Of a DNA stretch of 64,000 bases, positions 19,101 to 28,412 are shown one piece after another (the stretch's first letter is position 1; each line of letters starts with the position of its first letter). The position numbers were made by a program, and so were the translations under genes. The stretch is from Aldehydirespirator sp965116865 (GTDB taxonomy: Bacteria > Actinomycetota > Acidimicrobiia > Acidimicrobiales > Aldehydirespiratoraceae). The DNA lies in assembly GCA_965116865.1 (NCBI GenBank), contig OZ220727.1, positions 1,984,001-2,048,000 of the forward strand, in the 5' to 3' direction. The notes under the pieces are model-generated. The model saw only the letters and a list, made by a program, of their open reading frames with translations. It made no database searches and was not told where the DNA came from.

Positions 19101-22100
19101 GCCACATCACCCGACACGCCGCCATAACCGCCGCCCGACGCCGCATGCGCCAACGTCTCAGGATCGTCAGCGATGTCGCCATCGTCGCCGGCATGCACCG
19201 TCACCGACTGATACGTGTTCCAGTCGCCAGTAGTGAACGTCAACGACAACACCGGCCCCGCGTCGGTCACAGACACCGACACCACCCCCACCGCCAACAC
19301 CAAATCACTGCCAACACCGTCAGGAACCGACACCACCACCGTCACACCGCCCGACGGCTCAGCCGACAACCTCACCCCGTACACAGCACTGTCGCCCTCG
19401 GTCACAGACACCCGCGCATCCGAGAACTCCAACCCGCCAGCATCGTCATCCACCACAGTCACCGCCACATCACCCGACACGCCGCCATAACCGCCGCCCG
19501 ACGCCGCATGCGCCAACGTCTCGGAATCGTTCACTATGTCATCGTCATCGTCGCCAGCAGCGACAGTCACCGACTGATACGTGTTCCAGTCGCCAGTAGT
19601 GAACGTCAACGACAACACCGGCCCCGCGTCGGTCACAGACACCGACACCACCCCCACCGCCAACACCAAATCACTACCGACACCGTCAGGAACCGACACC
19701 ACCACCGTCACACCGCCCGACGGCTCAGCCGACAACCTCACCCCGTACACAGCACTGTCGCCCTCGGTCACAGACACCCGCGCATCCGAGAACTCCAACC
19801 CGCCGACGTCGTCGTCTTCGACGGTCACCGCCACATCACCCGACACGCCGCCATAACCGCCACCCGACGCCGCATGCGCCAACGTCTCGGAATCGTTCAC
19901 TATGTCATCGTCATCGTCGCCAGCAGCGACAGTCACCGACTGATACGTGTTCCAGTCGCCAGTAGTGAACGTCAACGACAACACCGGCCCCGCGTCGGTC
20001 ACAGACACCGACACCACCCCCACCGCCAACACCAAATCACTACCAACACCGTCAGGAACCGACACCACCACCGTCACACCGCCCGACGGCTCAGCCGACA
20101 ACCTCACCCCGTACACAGCACTGTCGCCCTCGGTCACAGACACCCGCGCATCCGAGAACTCCAACCCGCCGACGTCGTCGTCTTCGACGGTCACAGTGAC
20201 ATCACCCGACACGCTGTCGTAGCCGCCGCCCGACGCCGCATGCGCCAACGTCTCAGGATCGTCAGCGATGTCACCATCGTCGCCGGCATGCACCGTCACC
20301 GACTGATACGTGTTCCACTCGCCGGCAGTGAACGTCAACGACAACACCGGCCCCGCGTCGGTCACAGACACCGACACCACCCCCACCGCCAACACCAAAT
20401 CACTACCAACACCGTCAGGAACCGACACCACCACCGTCACACCGCCCGACGGCTCAGCCGACAACCTCACCCCGTACACAGCACTGTCGCCCTCGGTCAC
20501 AGACACCCGCGCATCCGAGAACTCCAACCCGCCGACGTCGTCATCTTCGACGGTCACCGCCACATCACCCGACACGCCGCCATAACCGCCACCCGACGCC
20601 GCATGCGCCAACGTCTCAGGATCGTCAGCGATGTCGCCATCGTCGCCGGCATGCACCGTCACCGACTGATACGTGTTCCAGTCGCCAGTAGTGAACGTCA
20701 ACGACAACACCGGCCCCGCGTCGGTCACAGACACCGACACCACCCCCACCGCCAACACCAAATCACTACCAACACCGTCAGGAACCGACACCACCACCGT
20801 CACACCGCCCGACGGCTCAGCCGACAACCTCACCCCGTACACAGCACTGTCGCCCTCGGTCACAGACACCCGCGCATCCGAGAACTCCAACCCGCCGACG
20901 TCGTCGTCTTCGACGGTCACCGCCACATCACCCGACACGCCGCCATAACCGCCACCCGACGCCGCATGCGCCAACGTCTCGGAATCGTTCACTATGTCAT
21001 CGTCATCGTCGCCAGCAGCGACAGTCACCGACTGATACGTGTTCCAGTCGCCAGTAGTGAACGTCAACGACAACACCGGCCCCGCGTCGGTCACAGACAC
21101 CGACACCACCCCCACCGCCAACACCAAATCACTACCAACACCGTCAGGAACCGACACCACCACCGTCACACCGCCCGACGGCTCAGCCGACAACCTCACC
21201 CCGTACACAGCACTGTCGCCCTCGGTCACAGACACCCGCGCATCCGAGAACTCCAACCCGCCAGCATCGTCATCCACCACAGTCACCGCCACATCACCCG
21301 ACACGCCGCCATAACCGCCGCCCGACGCCGCATGCGCCAACCTCTCAGGATCGTCATCGATGTCACCATCGTCGCCGGCATGCACCGTCACCGACTGGAA
21401 CGTGTTCCAGTCGCCGGCAGTGAACGTCAACGACAACACCGGCCCCGAGTCGGTCACAGACACCGACACCGACCCCACCGCCAACACCAAATCACTGCCA
21501 ACACCGTCAGGAACCGACACCACCACCGTCACACCGCCCGACGGCTCAGCCGACAACCTCACCCCGTACACAGCACTGTCGCCCTCGGTCACAGACACCC
21601 GCGCATCCGAGAACTCCAACCCGCCGACGTCGTCATCTTCGACGGTCACCGCCACATCACCCGACACGCCGCCATAACCGCCGCCCGACGCCGCATGCGC
21701 CAACGTCTCAGGATCGTCAGCGATGTCGCCATCGTCGCCGGCATGCACCGTCACCGACTGGAACGTGTTCCAGTCGCCAGTAGTGAACGTCAACGACAAC
21801 ACCGGCCCCGCGTCGGTCACAGACACCGACACCACCCCCACCGCCAACACCAAATCACTACCAACACCGTCAGGAACCGACACCACCACCGTCACACCGC
21901 CCGACGGCTCAGCCGACAACCTCACCCCGTACACAGCACTGTCGCCCTCGGTCACAGACACCCGCGCATCCGAGAACTCCAACCCGCCGACGTCGTCATC
22001 TTCGACGGTCACCGCCACATCACCCGACACGCCGCCATAACCGCCACCCGACGCCGCATGCGCCAACGTCTCAGGATCGTCAGCGATGTCACCATCGTCG

Positions 22101-25100
22101 CCAGCAGCGACAGTCACCGACTGATACGTGTTCCACTCGCCGGCAGTGAACGTCAACGACAACACCGGCCCCGCGTCGGTCACAGACACCGACACCACCC
22201 CCACCGCCAACACCAAATCACTACCAACACCGTCAGGAACCGACACCACCACCGTCACACCGCCCGACGGCTCAGCCGACAACCTCACCCCGTACACAGC
22301 ACTGTCGCCCTCGGTCACAGACACCCGCGCATCCGAGAACTCCAACCCGCCGACGTCGTCGTCTTCGACGGTCACCGCCACATCACCCGACACGCCGCCA
22401 TAACCGCCACCCGACGCCGCATGCGCCAACCTCTCAGGATCGTCATCGATGTCACCATCGTCGCCGGCATGCACCGTCACCGACTGATACGTGTTCCACT
22501 CGCCGGCAGTGAACGTCAACGACAACACCGGCCCCGAGTCGGTCACAGACACCGACACCGACCCCACCGCCAACACCAAATCACTGCCAACACCGTCAGG
22601 AACCGACACCACCACCGTCACATCGCCCGCCGGCTCAGCCGACAACCTCACCCCGTACACAGCGCTGTCGCCCTCGGTCACAGACACCCGTGCATCCGAG
22701 AACTCCAACCCGCCAGCGTCGTCGTCTTCGACGGTCACCTCCACATCACCCGACACGCCGCCATAACCGCCGCCCGACGCCGCATGCGCCAACGTCTCGG
22801 AATCGTTCGCGATGTCGTCGTTATCGTGGCCGGCGGCGACAGTCACCGACTGATACGTGTTCCAGTCGCTGGTAGTGAACGTCAACGACAGCACCGGCCC
22901 CGAGTCGGTCACAGACACCGACACCGACCCCGCCGCCAACACCAAATCACTGCCAACACCGTCAGGAACCGACACCACCACCGTCACATCGCCCGCCGGC
23001 TCAGCCGACAACCTCACCCCGTACACAGCGCTGTCGCCCTCGGTCACAGACACCGCCCCCGAAGTGAACTCCAAGCTGTCGGTTACAACGAAGATCGGCG
23101 ACAGACCGTAGAACGAGTTTTCGGATCGCGAAAATGTCCGACAGCAGTTCAACTCGAAGCCGTTGACCCAGTATTGGCCCACGGTGGTGTGGCTCCCCTG
23201 GCTGAGCGGGTCTGACGACTTTGTTCCGTCCGGATCGCATCCCGTCAGCACCCCGTATTGGATGGCGGCGGAGGCACCGGACAGGCGTCTCCCCGAGTTG
23301 GAGTCCCAGGCGCCGTCGTAGAAGCTCTTGTAGTCGTCGGCGACCCTGGCGCCGCTGAGCCAGTAGATGGGCACGCCGGGAGCGTCGTCGGTGAATGTTG
23401 TATCGGTGTGGTCGCGGGCGTCGACAGAAGCAGTGCATCCGAGCACCTCGAACAGGCTGGCATGCTCCTGGATCTCGCTATGGCCGCTGTTCGACACGTC
23501 CTGCCGCATGAAGGCGTCGTAGGTTGCGATGTCGCCGAATCGTGAGTTGCGGGTGGCGGTCGTGAAGCCGATCAGCCGGAACCGGTCGCCGCTCGTCACG
23601 TCGGCGGGCTTGAGCGCCCAATCGGCGGGCACCTCCACCACGCTCGGGCTGAGCAGATCGATCTCGTAGGCCACGATGAAGCCACTCTCGGAGACCGTCC
23701 GCACCGTGACGGGGTTGTGCCCGGGATTCAGATGCACCTGATGGCCGAGGGTGTTACCGTCGGCGTCGGCAGGGGTGATCACCGGATTGCCATGTGCGTT
23801 GGTGGCGGTGGCTGCGACGGTGACGGACGTCACGCCGGAATCCACCTCCGCGGTATAGGAAGTCGTCCCGGTGGCGAACGGCGGGACGAGCGTCACCAGC
23901 TGCGTCGCGTCGTTGGAGTCGGTGTAGGTCAGGGCAAGGCCGGTGAGGGCGCCGTCGCTCGACAGCGACGGGTCGATGGGGGTGTTGTAGGCGAAGAACT
24001 TGGAATGTTCCGCGCCGTCGCCACGGCCCACATAGACCGCTCCGTCTTCGAAATAGGCGCCCCTGATGATGTCTCCCGAGCCGGTGTGGCTGCCGGCCAG
24101 GCTGATGTCCCAGTTCTCGTTGCGCGTGTCGTCGATCTGGAACGCGTAGAGCTTCTCGTCCTCGACGTGGAGCGCCCAGATCACGGTGCCGTCGGAGGCG
24201 ATGCTGCGTACCCGGTCAGTGCCGCCAAATGCGTCGCTGATGTCGATGTCTTTGGCGGAGTCGTGGTCGCCGTGGGTCGGTCCCGCGGAGCCGTCGACCC
24301 CAATGTCGACCTTGTAGGCGTAGATCTTGTGGTCCCGCTGGTCGCCGACCCACATGGTGTCCCCGTCGGACCACAGGCCGGCCGGGTCGTCGTGGTCGCT
24401 TGGCTGAGTGATGTCTATGGCCGAGTCGCGGTCGCCGTGGGTTGCGCCCGCCTCACCCGCCGCGGTGATGTTGATCTTGTAGGCGTACAGCTTGTCGTCG
24501 TCGGTGTCGGCCACCCACAGAGTGCCGCTCACCGCGGAGTCGGCCGCCTCGGTCGCGGCGCCGAAGATCCCGCCCCACAGCTTGTCGTTGCCGCCGGCGG
24601 TGTCCAACTCGATGTCGAGTGCCTCGACGCGGGAGCCGTCGGCGCGGTCGAAGGCCAGCAGTTCGGGGCTGGTGGCATGGTCGTTGGCCACCCACAGCGT
24701 GCTGCTGGTGCCCCATACGTCTCGGGGCTTGATGCTGTCGACGTCCCACAAGAAATTGAGGTCGTCGCCGGCGCGCCAGCCGCCCGGGTCGGCCGAGCTG
24801 ACGCCCAGATGCAGCGTGTAGTCGCTGACCAGGACCGTGCCAGCAACGCGCACCCGCACCTTGATCGTGTTGAGGCCGGTCACCAGGTTCACCTGGACAG
24901 AAGTGGTGTCGGCGTCTTCGAGGACCTCGCCGTTTGCGTCGAGGATCGACACGTCGACGTAGTCGGCGTCCGCGGCCGTCCATGCGATCTTCGCCTTCGA
25001 CACTCCGCTGCCGAAGCCGACGTCATAATCGCGGTGGTCGGGCGTGAAGCTGTGCAGCCTGTTGTCGGTCTCGCCGGCCGCGGTCACCGACAGCGTGCTC

Positions 25101-28100
25101 AACGTGAGGGACACCGGCAGCTCGCCCACCATCTGCAGCAGCCGCGACAGCGCGGTCACCCGGTATCTGCTGGACTTGTGCTCGCTGCCGTTCGAGAAGT
25201 CGAAGCTGCCGTCGGTGGAGTCGAACACCCGGCCCGTGTTGACGAGGGTGGACTGGCCCAGCGGCAATACGCCCTTCGCCCCTCGCTGGTTCGAGCCGGT
25301 CCACACGTTCGCACAGGAGATGCCGCCGCAGCCGTTGTCCCGTAGGATCGTGTCGCCGCTCTCGTCGCGGGCGGGCACCACCCACGAGCTACGCTCCCAG
25401 AGGTCCTCGTAGTGGTCGGCGATCTTGGCGCCGCCGAGCCAGTGGATGGGAACGCCCTCAGCGCCGCCGTTGGAGAATGTCGTCTTGGTGTGGTCCCGTG
25501 CTACCACTGAGCTGGTGCTGGCCAGCGCTTGGAAAATCCCGGGAAACTCGCGGATGGCGGCGTGGCCCCCGTCGCTCACCGCGGCGCGCACGAACGTGTC
25601 GTAGTCGTTGATGTTGGTAGAGGTGGCGTCTCGCTTGGTCGACGTGACGAACATCAGCCGGAACTGGTCGCCCTCGCTGAGCCCGGCCGGCGCGAGCCCC
25701 CAGTCGGCGGGCACCGCGGTGACGCCGGGGAGCACCACGACGATGCGGTACTCCACCATCAGGCCGTCCTCGGCGGTGACGGTCACCGTGATCAGCGTGC
25801 TCTCGCTCAGGTCCACCTGGTGGCCGTTGCCGGCGTCGGCGTCGGCGTCGCCCGGCGTGATCACCGCGTCGGCGCCGGGGTGGCGTGCGGTGGCGTCCAC
25901 TGTGAGCTGCGTTATGCCCTGCGGCACCCTGGCCATGTACGACGTCTCGTGCGGGGTGAACGCCGGGACGAGGTCGACGGTCTGCGAGTCGCTGCCGGTG
26001 AGCGTGAGGGCTCTGAGGGTGGCGTCGTCGGAGTGCGAGGCGTCCCGCACCGGGTTGTAGGCGAAGACTTTGGAGTGCGCGGCGCCGTCGCCGCGGCCGA
26101 CATGCACCGCGCCGTCTATCCACACCCCGTACACATCACGGCCGGCGCCGGGGTGGGAGGCGTGCAGGTCGATGTCCCAATGCGGCGCCGGTCGCCGCGC
26201 CGAGATCGCCGAGAGCCGGTAGGCGTGCAGCTTGTTGCTGACGCTGTCTAGCACCCAGATGCCGCCGCCGTCGCCAGCGAAATGACCCGGGCTGCTGTTG
26301 GCGGAGTCCAGTTCGATGTCGTCGCTCTCGACGTAGGCGCCGAAGCCTCCGCTGTCGAGCCGGTAGGCGCGCAGCCTGCGTTCGCCGGTGTCGCCCACCC
26401 AGACGCGGGTCGAGTTGCCCCAGACGCCCATCGCCGCGGTGTGGTCGTCGTGCAGGTCGATGTCCTTGGACGAGTCGCGGTCGCCGTGGACGGCGCCTCG
26501 GGCGCCCTCGGCAGTGACGTCGATCTTGTACGCGTAGAGTTCGGTGTCGTCGGGATCGAGAACCCACATGGTGTCGCCGTCGGACCAGATGCCGCCTATC
26601 AACGACTCGTTGCCGCCGGCGGTGTCCAACTCGATGTCGAGGTCCTCGGCGCCGTCCTCGCCGCCGAGGCGGGTACCGTCGGAACGGTCGAAGGCCAGCA
26701 GTTCGGGGCTGGCAGCGTGGTGGTTGGCCACCCACAGCACGCTTTCGGTGCCCCACATGTCTCGGGGCGCGATGTCCTCGACGTTCCAGAGGTAGTCGAG
26801 GTCGTCGCCGGCCCGCCAGCCTCCGGCGCCGACGGAGCCGCGGCCGACGATCAGCGTATACGTCACCGGGGCGACCACGCTGCTGCCGGTCACGGCAACC
26901 CGCACCGCGACCGTGTTCAGGCCCTCCTGGATCGGCACCTGATAGCCGTCCGTGCCGGGGGCGGCGTCGTCGATGGTGTTGCCGTCGCCATCGAGCACCG
27001 ACACGTCGACGCCGGGGCCCGCGCTCCAGGCGACGGTGGCTTGCGACACGCCGCTGTCGAGGCCTGCGTGATACTCGTGGTGGTCGGCGGTGAAGCCGCG
27101 CACCCTGTTGGCGCCCCCGCCCGCGGCGGTCACCGACAAGGCGGCCAACTCGACCGCGGGCAGCGTGCCCACTACCTGAAAGACGCTGGACAGCCCCAGG
27201 AGGCTTGCGATCGAGTTGTGTGATGTGTGTTGGAAGGAGAAGTCTACCCGGTTGCTTAAGTCCGTGCCGAAGCGCACCGAAGTCGAACCCAGTGTCTGCC
27301 CCTCCCACTTGGAGCCGTCCGATTGCGAGCCTGTCCAGAAGGACCAGCTCGCGAGTCCCGCGCCGCTCTCCGAGGTGGGGGTCAGCGGCCATCTGCTGCC
27401 GTTCTCCCATAGGTCCTCGTAGTGGTCGGCGACCTTGTTGCCGAGGAGCCAGTAGACGGGCACGCCCTCAGCGCCGCCGTCGGTGAACGTCGTCCCGGTG
27501 TGATCGCGAGCCGAGACGTCGTCGGTGCTGGCCAGCACCTTGAACAGCTCCGGGTATCCCTTGATGGCGGCGTGGCCGGAGTTCTCGACGTTGTACCGTA
27601 CATGCCTGTCATAGGTGTCGATGGTGGTCACGTTCGCCCGCAGCAATCTCGACGTGCTGAGCATCAGCCGGAACTGGTCGCCGTCGCTGAGGGCGGCAGG
27701 CTTCAGCGCCCAGTCGACGGGCACCGCGGTCACCCCGGAGGCCAGTGCCCAATCGATGGTCAGCGTGTAGGTTCCGGTGGCCGCGGTGGTGTCCTCGGGA
27801 GTGACCACCAGCTTCACCGTGTTGACGCCGTAGGCCAGGTCCACCTGATGGCCCGCCGTGTCGCCGTCGGCGTCTTGGAGGTCCTGGTCCGAGCCGTCCT
27901 TGAAGGCCACAGTCTGGCCGGTGTGGTCCTTGGTGAACCCGACCGTCACCCGATTGTCGGCGTCGGCGACGTCCACCCGGTAGGCATGCACGCCCGCAGA
28001 GAACTCCGGCGACAGGGTCTCTCCGGTCACCGTGATGCCCTCCAGCGTGGCAACGTCCGACAGATTCTGGGCCGCTGCCGACGACGGCAGCAGCGCGGCC

Positions 28101-28243
28101 ACCAGCGCGGCGGCCAGCATCGAAACCCAGACCCTGTTCCGCACCGCCCTCAATCTCTCAGAGGACGCCGACACCCTCGGCACCCCTCCCCGCAGAGGAT
28201 CGGCCACCGTGGGGATGCTGCTGCGGCACGCCATACCCGCCAT
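16169..28243 (-). CDS. Giant secreted SLH-domain protein with 17 Calx-beta-like repeats (about 4020 residues)
   Basis: The second giant surface protein. The start is uncertain: I use ATG 28243 (MAGMACRSS); a TTG at 28267 is also possible. The signal peptide core is VWVSMLAAALVAALLPSSAA, cleaved before QNLSDVATL. The N-terminal 1700 residues cycle through cadherin-like modules, the WALKPAALSDGDQFRLM domain with conserved YWLLGNKVADHYEDL and TGSQSDG parts, and propeller-like LWVANDHATSPELLAFDR blocks. Residues about 1735-3780 are 17 Calx-beta-like repeats of about 121 residues (SVTEGDSAVYGVRLSAEP to AVTVEDDD). A long PPAPPPAPP linker and three SLH-like repeats ending LLRRALDLGTAA finish it. Unlike its neighbour it has a clean native C-terminus. 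It may form fibres or bind calcium. Confidence 0.85.
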   Translation of the reverse strand: MAGMACRSSIPTVADPLRGGVPRVSASSERLRAVRNRVWVSMLAAALVAALLPSSAAAQNLSDVATLEGITVTGETLSPEFSAGVHAYRVDVADADNRVTVGFTKDHTGQTVAFKDGSDQDLQDADGDTAGHQVDLAYGVNTVKLVVTPEDTTAATGTYTLTIDWALASGVTAVPVDWALKPAALSDGDQFRLMLSTSRLLRANVTTIDTYDRHVRYNVENSGHAAIKGYPELFKVLASTDDVSARDHTGTTFTDGGAEGVPVYWLLGNKVADHYEDLWENGSRWPLTPTSESGAGLASWSFWTGSQSDGSKWEGQTLGSTSVRFGTDLSNRVDFSFQHTSHNSIASLLGLSSVFQVVGTLPAVELAALSVTAAGGGANRVRGFTADHHEYHAGLDSGVSQATVAWSAGPGVDVSVLDGDGNTIDDAAPGTDGYQVPIQEGLNTVAVRVAVTGSSVVAPVTYTLIVGRGSVGAGGWRAGDDLDYLWNVEDIAPRDMWGTESVLWVANHHAASPELLAFDRSDGTRLGGEDGAEDLDIELDTAGGNESLIGGIWSDGDTMWVLDPDDTELYAYKIDVTAEGARGAVHGDRDSSKDIDLHDDHTAAMGVWGNSTRVWVGDTGERRLRAYRLDSGGFGAYVESDDIELDSANSSPGHFAGDGGGIWVLDSVSNKLHAYRLSAISARRPAPHWDIDLHASHPGAGRDVYGVWIDGAVHVGRGDGAAHSKVFAYNPVRDASHSDDATLRALTLTGSDSQTVDLVPAFTPHETSYMARVPQGITQLTVDATARHPGADAVITPGDADADAGNGHQVDLSESTLITVTVTAEDGLMVEYRIVVVLPGVTAVPADWGLAPAGLSEGDQFRLMFVTSTKRDATSTNINDYDTFVRAAVSDGGHAAIREFPGIFQALASTSSVVARDHTKTTFSNGGAEGVPIHWLGGAKIADHYEDLWERSSWVVPARDESGDTILRDNGCGGISCANVWTGSNQRGAKGVLPLGQSTLVNTGRVFDSTDGSFDFSNGSEHKSSRYRVTALSRLLQMVGELPVSLTLSTLSVTAAGETDNRLHSFTPDHRDYDVGFGSGVSKAKIAWTAADADYVDVSILDANGEVLEDADTTSVQVNLVTGLNTIKVRVRVAGTVLVSDYTLHLGVSSADPGGWRAGDDLNFLWDVDSIKPRDVWGTSSTLWVANDHATSPELLAFDRADGSRVEALDIELDTAGGNDKLWGGIFGAATEAADSAVSGTLWVADTDDDKLYAYKINITAAGEAGATHGDRDSAIDITQPSDHDDPAGLWSDGDTMWVGDQRDHKIYAYKVDIGVDGSAGPTHGDHDSAKDIDISDAFGGTDRVRSIASDGTVIWALHVEDEKLYAFQIDDTRNENWDISLAGSHTGSGDIIRGAYFEDGAVYVGRGDGAEHSKFFAYNTPIDPSLSSDGALTGLALTYTDSNDATQLVTLVPPFATGTTSYTAEVDSGVTSVTVAATATNAHGNPVITPADADGNTLGHQVHLNPGHNPVTVRTVSESGFIVAYEIDLLSPSVVEVPADWALKPADVTSGDRFRLIGFTTATRNSRFGDIATYDAFMRQDVSNSGHSEIQEHASLFEVLGCTASVDARDHTDTTFTDDAPGVPIYWLSGARVADDYKSFYDGAWDSNSGRRLSGASAAIQYGVLTGCDPDGTKSSDPLSQGSHTTVGQYWVNGFELNCCRTFSRSENSFYGLSPIFVVTDSLEFTSGAVSVTEGDSAVYGVRLSAEPAGDVTVVVSVPDGVGSDLVLAAGSVSVSVTDSGPVLSLTFTTSDWNTYQSVTVAAGHDNDDIANDSETLAHAASGGGYGGVSGDVEVTVEDDDAGGLEFSDARVSVTEGDSAVYGVRLSAEPAGDVTVVVSVPDGVGSDLVLAVGSVSVSVTDSGPVLSLTFTAGEWNTYQSVTVHAGDDGDIDDDPERLAHAASGGGYGGVSGDVAVTVEDDDVGGLEFSDARVSVTEGDSAVYGVRLSAEPSGGVTVVVSVPDGVGSDLVLAVGVVSVSVTDAGPVLSLTFTAGEWNTYQSVTVAAGDDGDIADDPETLAHAASGGGYGGVSGDVAVTVEDDDVGGLEFSDARVSVTEGDSAVYGVRLSAEPSGGVTVVVSVPDGVGSDLVLAVGVVSVSVTDAGPVLSLTFTTGDWNTFQSVTVHAGDDGDIADDPETLAHAASGGGYGGVSGDVAVTVEDDDVGGLEFSDARVSVTEGDSAVYGVRLSAEPSGGVTVVVSVPDGVGSDLVLAVGSVSVSVTDSGPVLSLTFTAGDWNTFQSVTVHAGDDGDIDDDPERLAHAASGGGYGGVSGDVAVTVVDDDAGGLEFSDARVSVTEGDSAVYGVRLSAEPSGGVTVVVSVPDGVGSDLVLAVGVVSVSVTDAGPVLSLTFTTGDWNTYQSVTVAAGDDDDDIVNDSETLAHAASGGGYGGVSGDVAVTVEDDDVGGLEFSDARVSVTEGDSAVYGVRLSAEPSGGVTVVVSVPDGVGSDLVLAVGVVSVSVTDAGPVLSLTFTTGDWNTYQSVTVHAGDDGDIADDPETLAHAASGGGYGGVSGDVAVTVEDDDVGGLEFSDARVSVTEGDSAVYGVRLSAEPSGGVTVVVSVPDGVGSDLVLAVGVVSVSVTDAGPVLSLTFTAGEWNTYQSVTVHAGDDGDIADDPETLAHAASGGGYDSVSGDVTVTVEDDDVGGLEFSDARVSVTEGDSAVYGVRLSAEPSGGVTVVVSVPDGVGSDLVLAVGVVSVSVTDAGPVLSLTFTTGDWNTYQSVTVAAGDDDDDIVNDSETLAHAASGGGYGGVSGDVAVTVEDDDVGGLEFSDARVSVTEGDSAVYGVRLSAEPSGGVTVVVSVPDGVGSDLVLAVGVVSVSVTDAGPVLSLTFTTGDWNTYQSVTVAAGDDDDDIVNDSETLAHAASGGGYGGVSGDVAVTVVDDDAGGLEFSDARVSVTEGDSAVYGVRLSAEPSGGVTVVVSVPDGVGSDLVLAVGVVSVSVTDAGPVLSLTFTTGDWNTYQSVTVHAGDDGDIADDPETLAHAASGGGYGGVSGDVAVTVEDDDIGGLEFSDARVSVTEGDSAVYGVRLSAEPSGGVTVVVSVPDGVGSDLVLAVGSVSVSVTDAGPVLSLTFTTGDWNTFQSVTVHAGDDGDIADDPETLAHTASGGGYDSVSGDVTVTVEDDDVGGLEFSDARVSVTEGDSAVYGVRLSAEPSGGVTVVVSVPDGVGSDLVLAVGVVSVSVTDAGPVLSLTFTTGDWNTYQSVTVHAGDDGDIADDPETLAHAASGGGYGGVSGDVAVTVEDDDIGGLEFSDARVSVTEGDSAVYGVRLSAEPSGGVTVVVSVPDGVGSDLVLAVGVVSVSVTDAGPVLSLTFTTGDWNTFQSVTVHAGDDGDIDDDPERLAHAASGGGYGGVSGDVAVTVVDDDAGGLEFSDARVSVTEGDSAVYGVRLSAEPSGGVTVVVSVPDGVGSDLVLAVGVVSVSVTDAGPVLSLTFTTGDWNTYQSVTVAAGDDDDDIVNDSETLAHAASGGGYGGVSGDVAVTVEDDDVGGLEFSDARVSVTEGDSAVYGVRLSAEPSGGVTVVVSVPDGVGSDLVLAVGSVSVSVTDAGPVLSLTFTTGDWNTYQSVTVHAGDDDDDIVNDSETLAHAASGGGYGGVSGDVAVTVEDDDAGGLEFSDARVSVTEGDSAVYGVRLSAEPSGGVTVVVSVPDGVGSDLVLAVGVVSVSVTDAGPVLSLTFTTGDWNTHKSVTVHAGHDSDTDNDTETLRHNASGGGYTATGDVTVTVTDDDTAPPPPPPPAPPPPPAPPPAPPPPPAPPPAPPPAPPPAPPPAPPPAPPPPPPAPPPQIGVFADVDTDSVHMPAIEAMFHSGVTVGCGSDPPRFCPEMPVTRAQMASLLARALGLGDAPQPAGFVDVNPRSVHAAAIDALRHAGVTAGCGTHPLRFCPDMSVTRAQMAGFLYRALGLADAERSAGFVDVDPRSPHAAAIDALYHSGVAKGCGSDPLRYCPHQHLTRAQMASLLRRALDLGTAA
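16890..23060 (-). repeat. 17 near-identical Calx-beta-like repeats, 363-366 bp period
   Basis: Seventeen units run head to tail. The variable positions are short cassettes (DDGDIADDPETLAH versus DDDDDIVNDSETLAH; VHAGDD versus VAAGDD) shuffled between otherwise almost identical units. This points to recent amplification and gene conversion. The strong conservation leaves a spurious long open frame on the plus strand. Confidence 0.9.
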
Positions 28244-28412
28244 CCGTTCCGACGCAGTCCCTCGCAACTAGATATCGGCTGCTGATACTAACCGTACACA
28301 ATTGGCTTCCACCCCTCCGATCTCCTTTTCTCCGCGCTCGGACATGAGCATCCGGCATGCTGCCGACCACCTGCCGGTTCTCGACATGTCTGCACCGTGA
28401 GGCAGGAAACCG

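Noticed and set aside
16232..23215. A 2327-codon plus-strand open frame opposite the Calx-beta repeats
   Set aside because: It is antisense to a convincing secreted protein, contains only His/Arg-rich low-complexity sequence and exists because the repeats lack stops in that frame.
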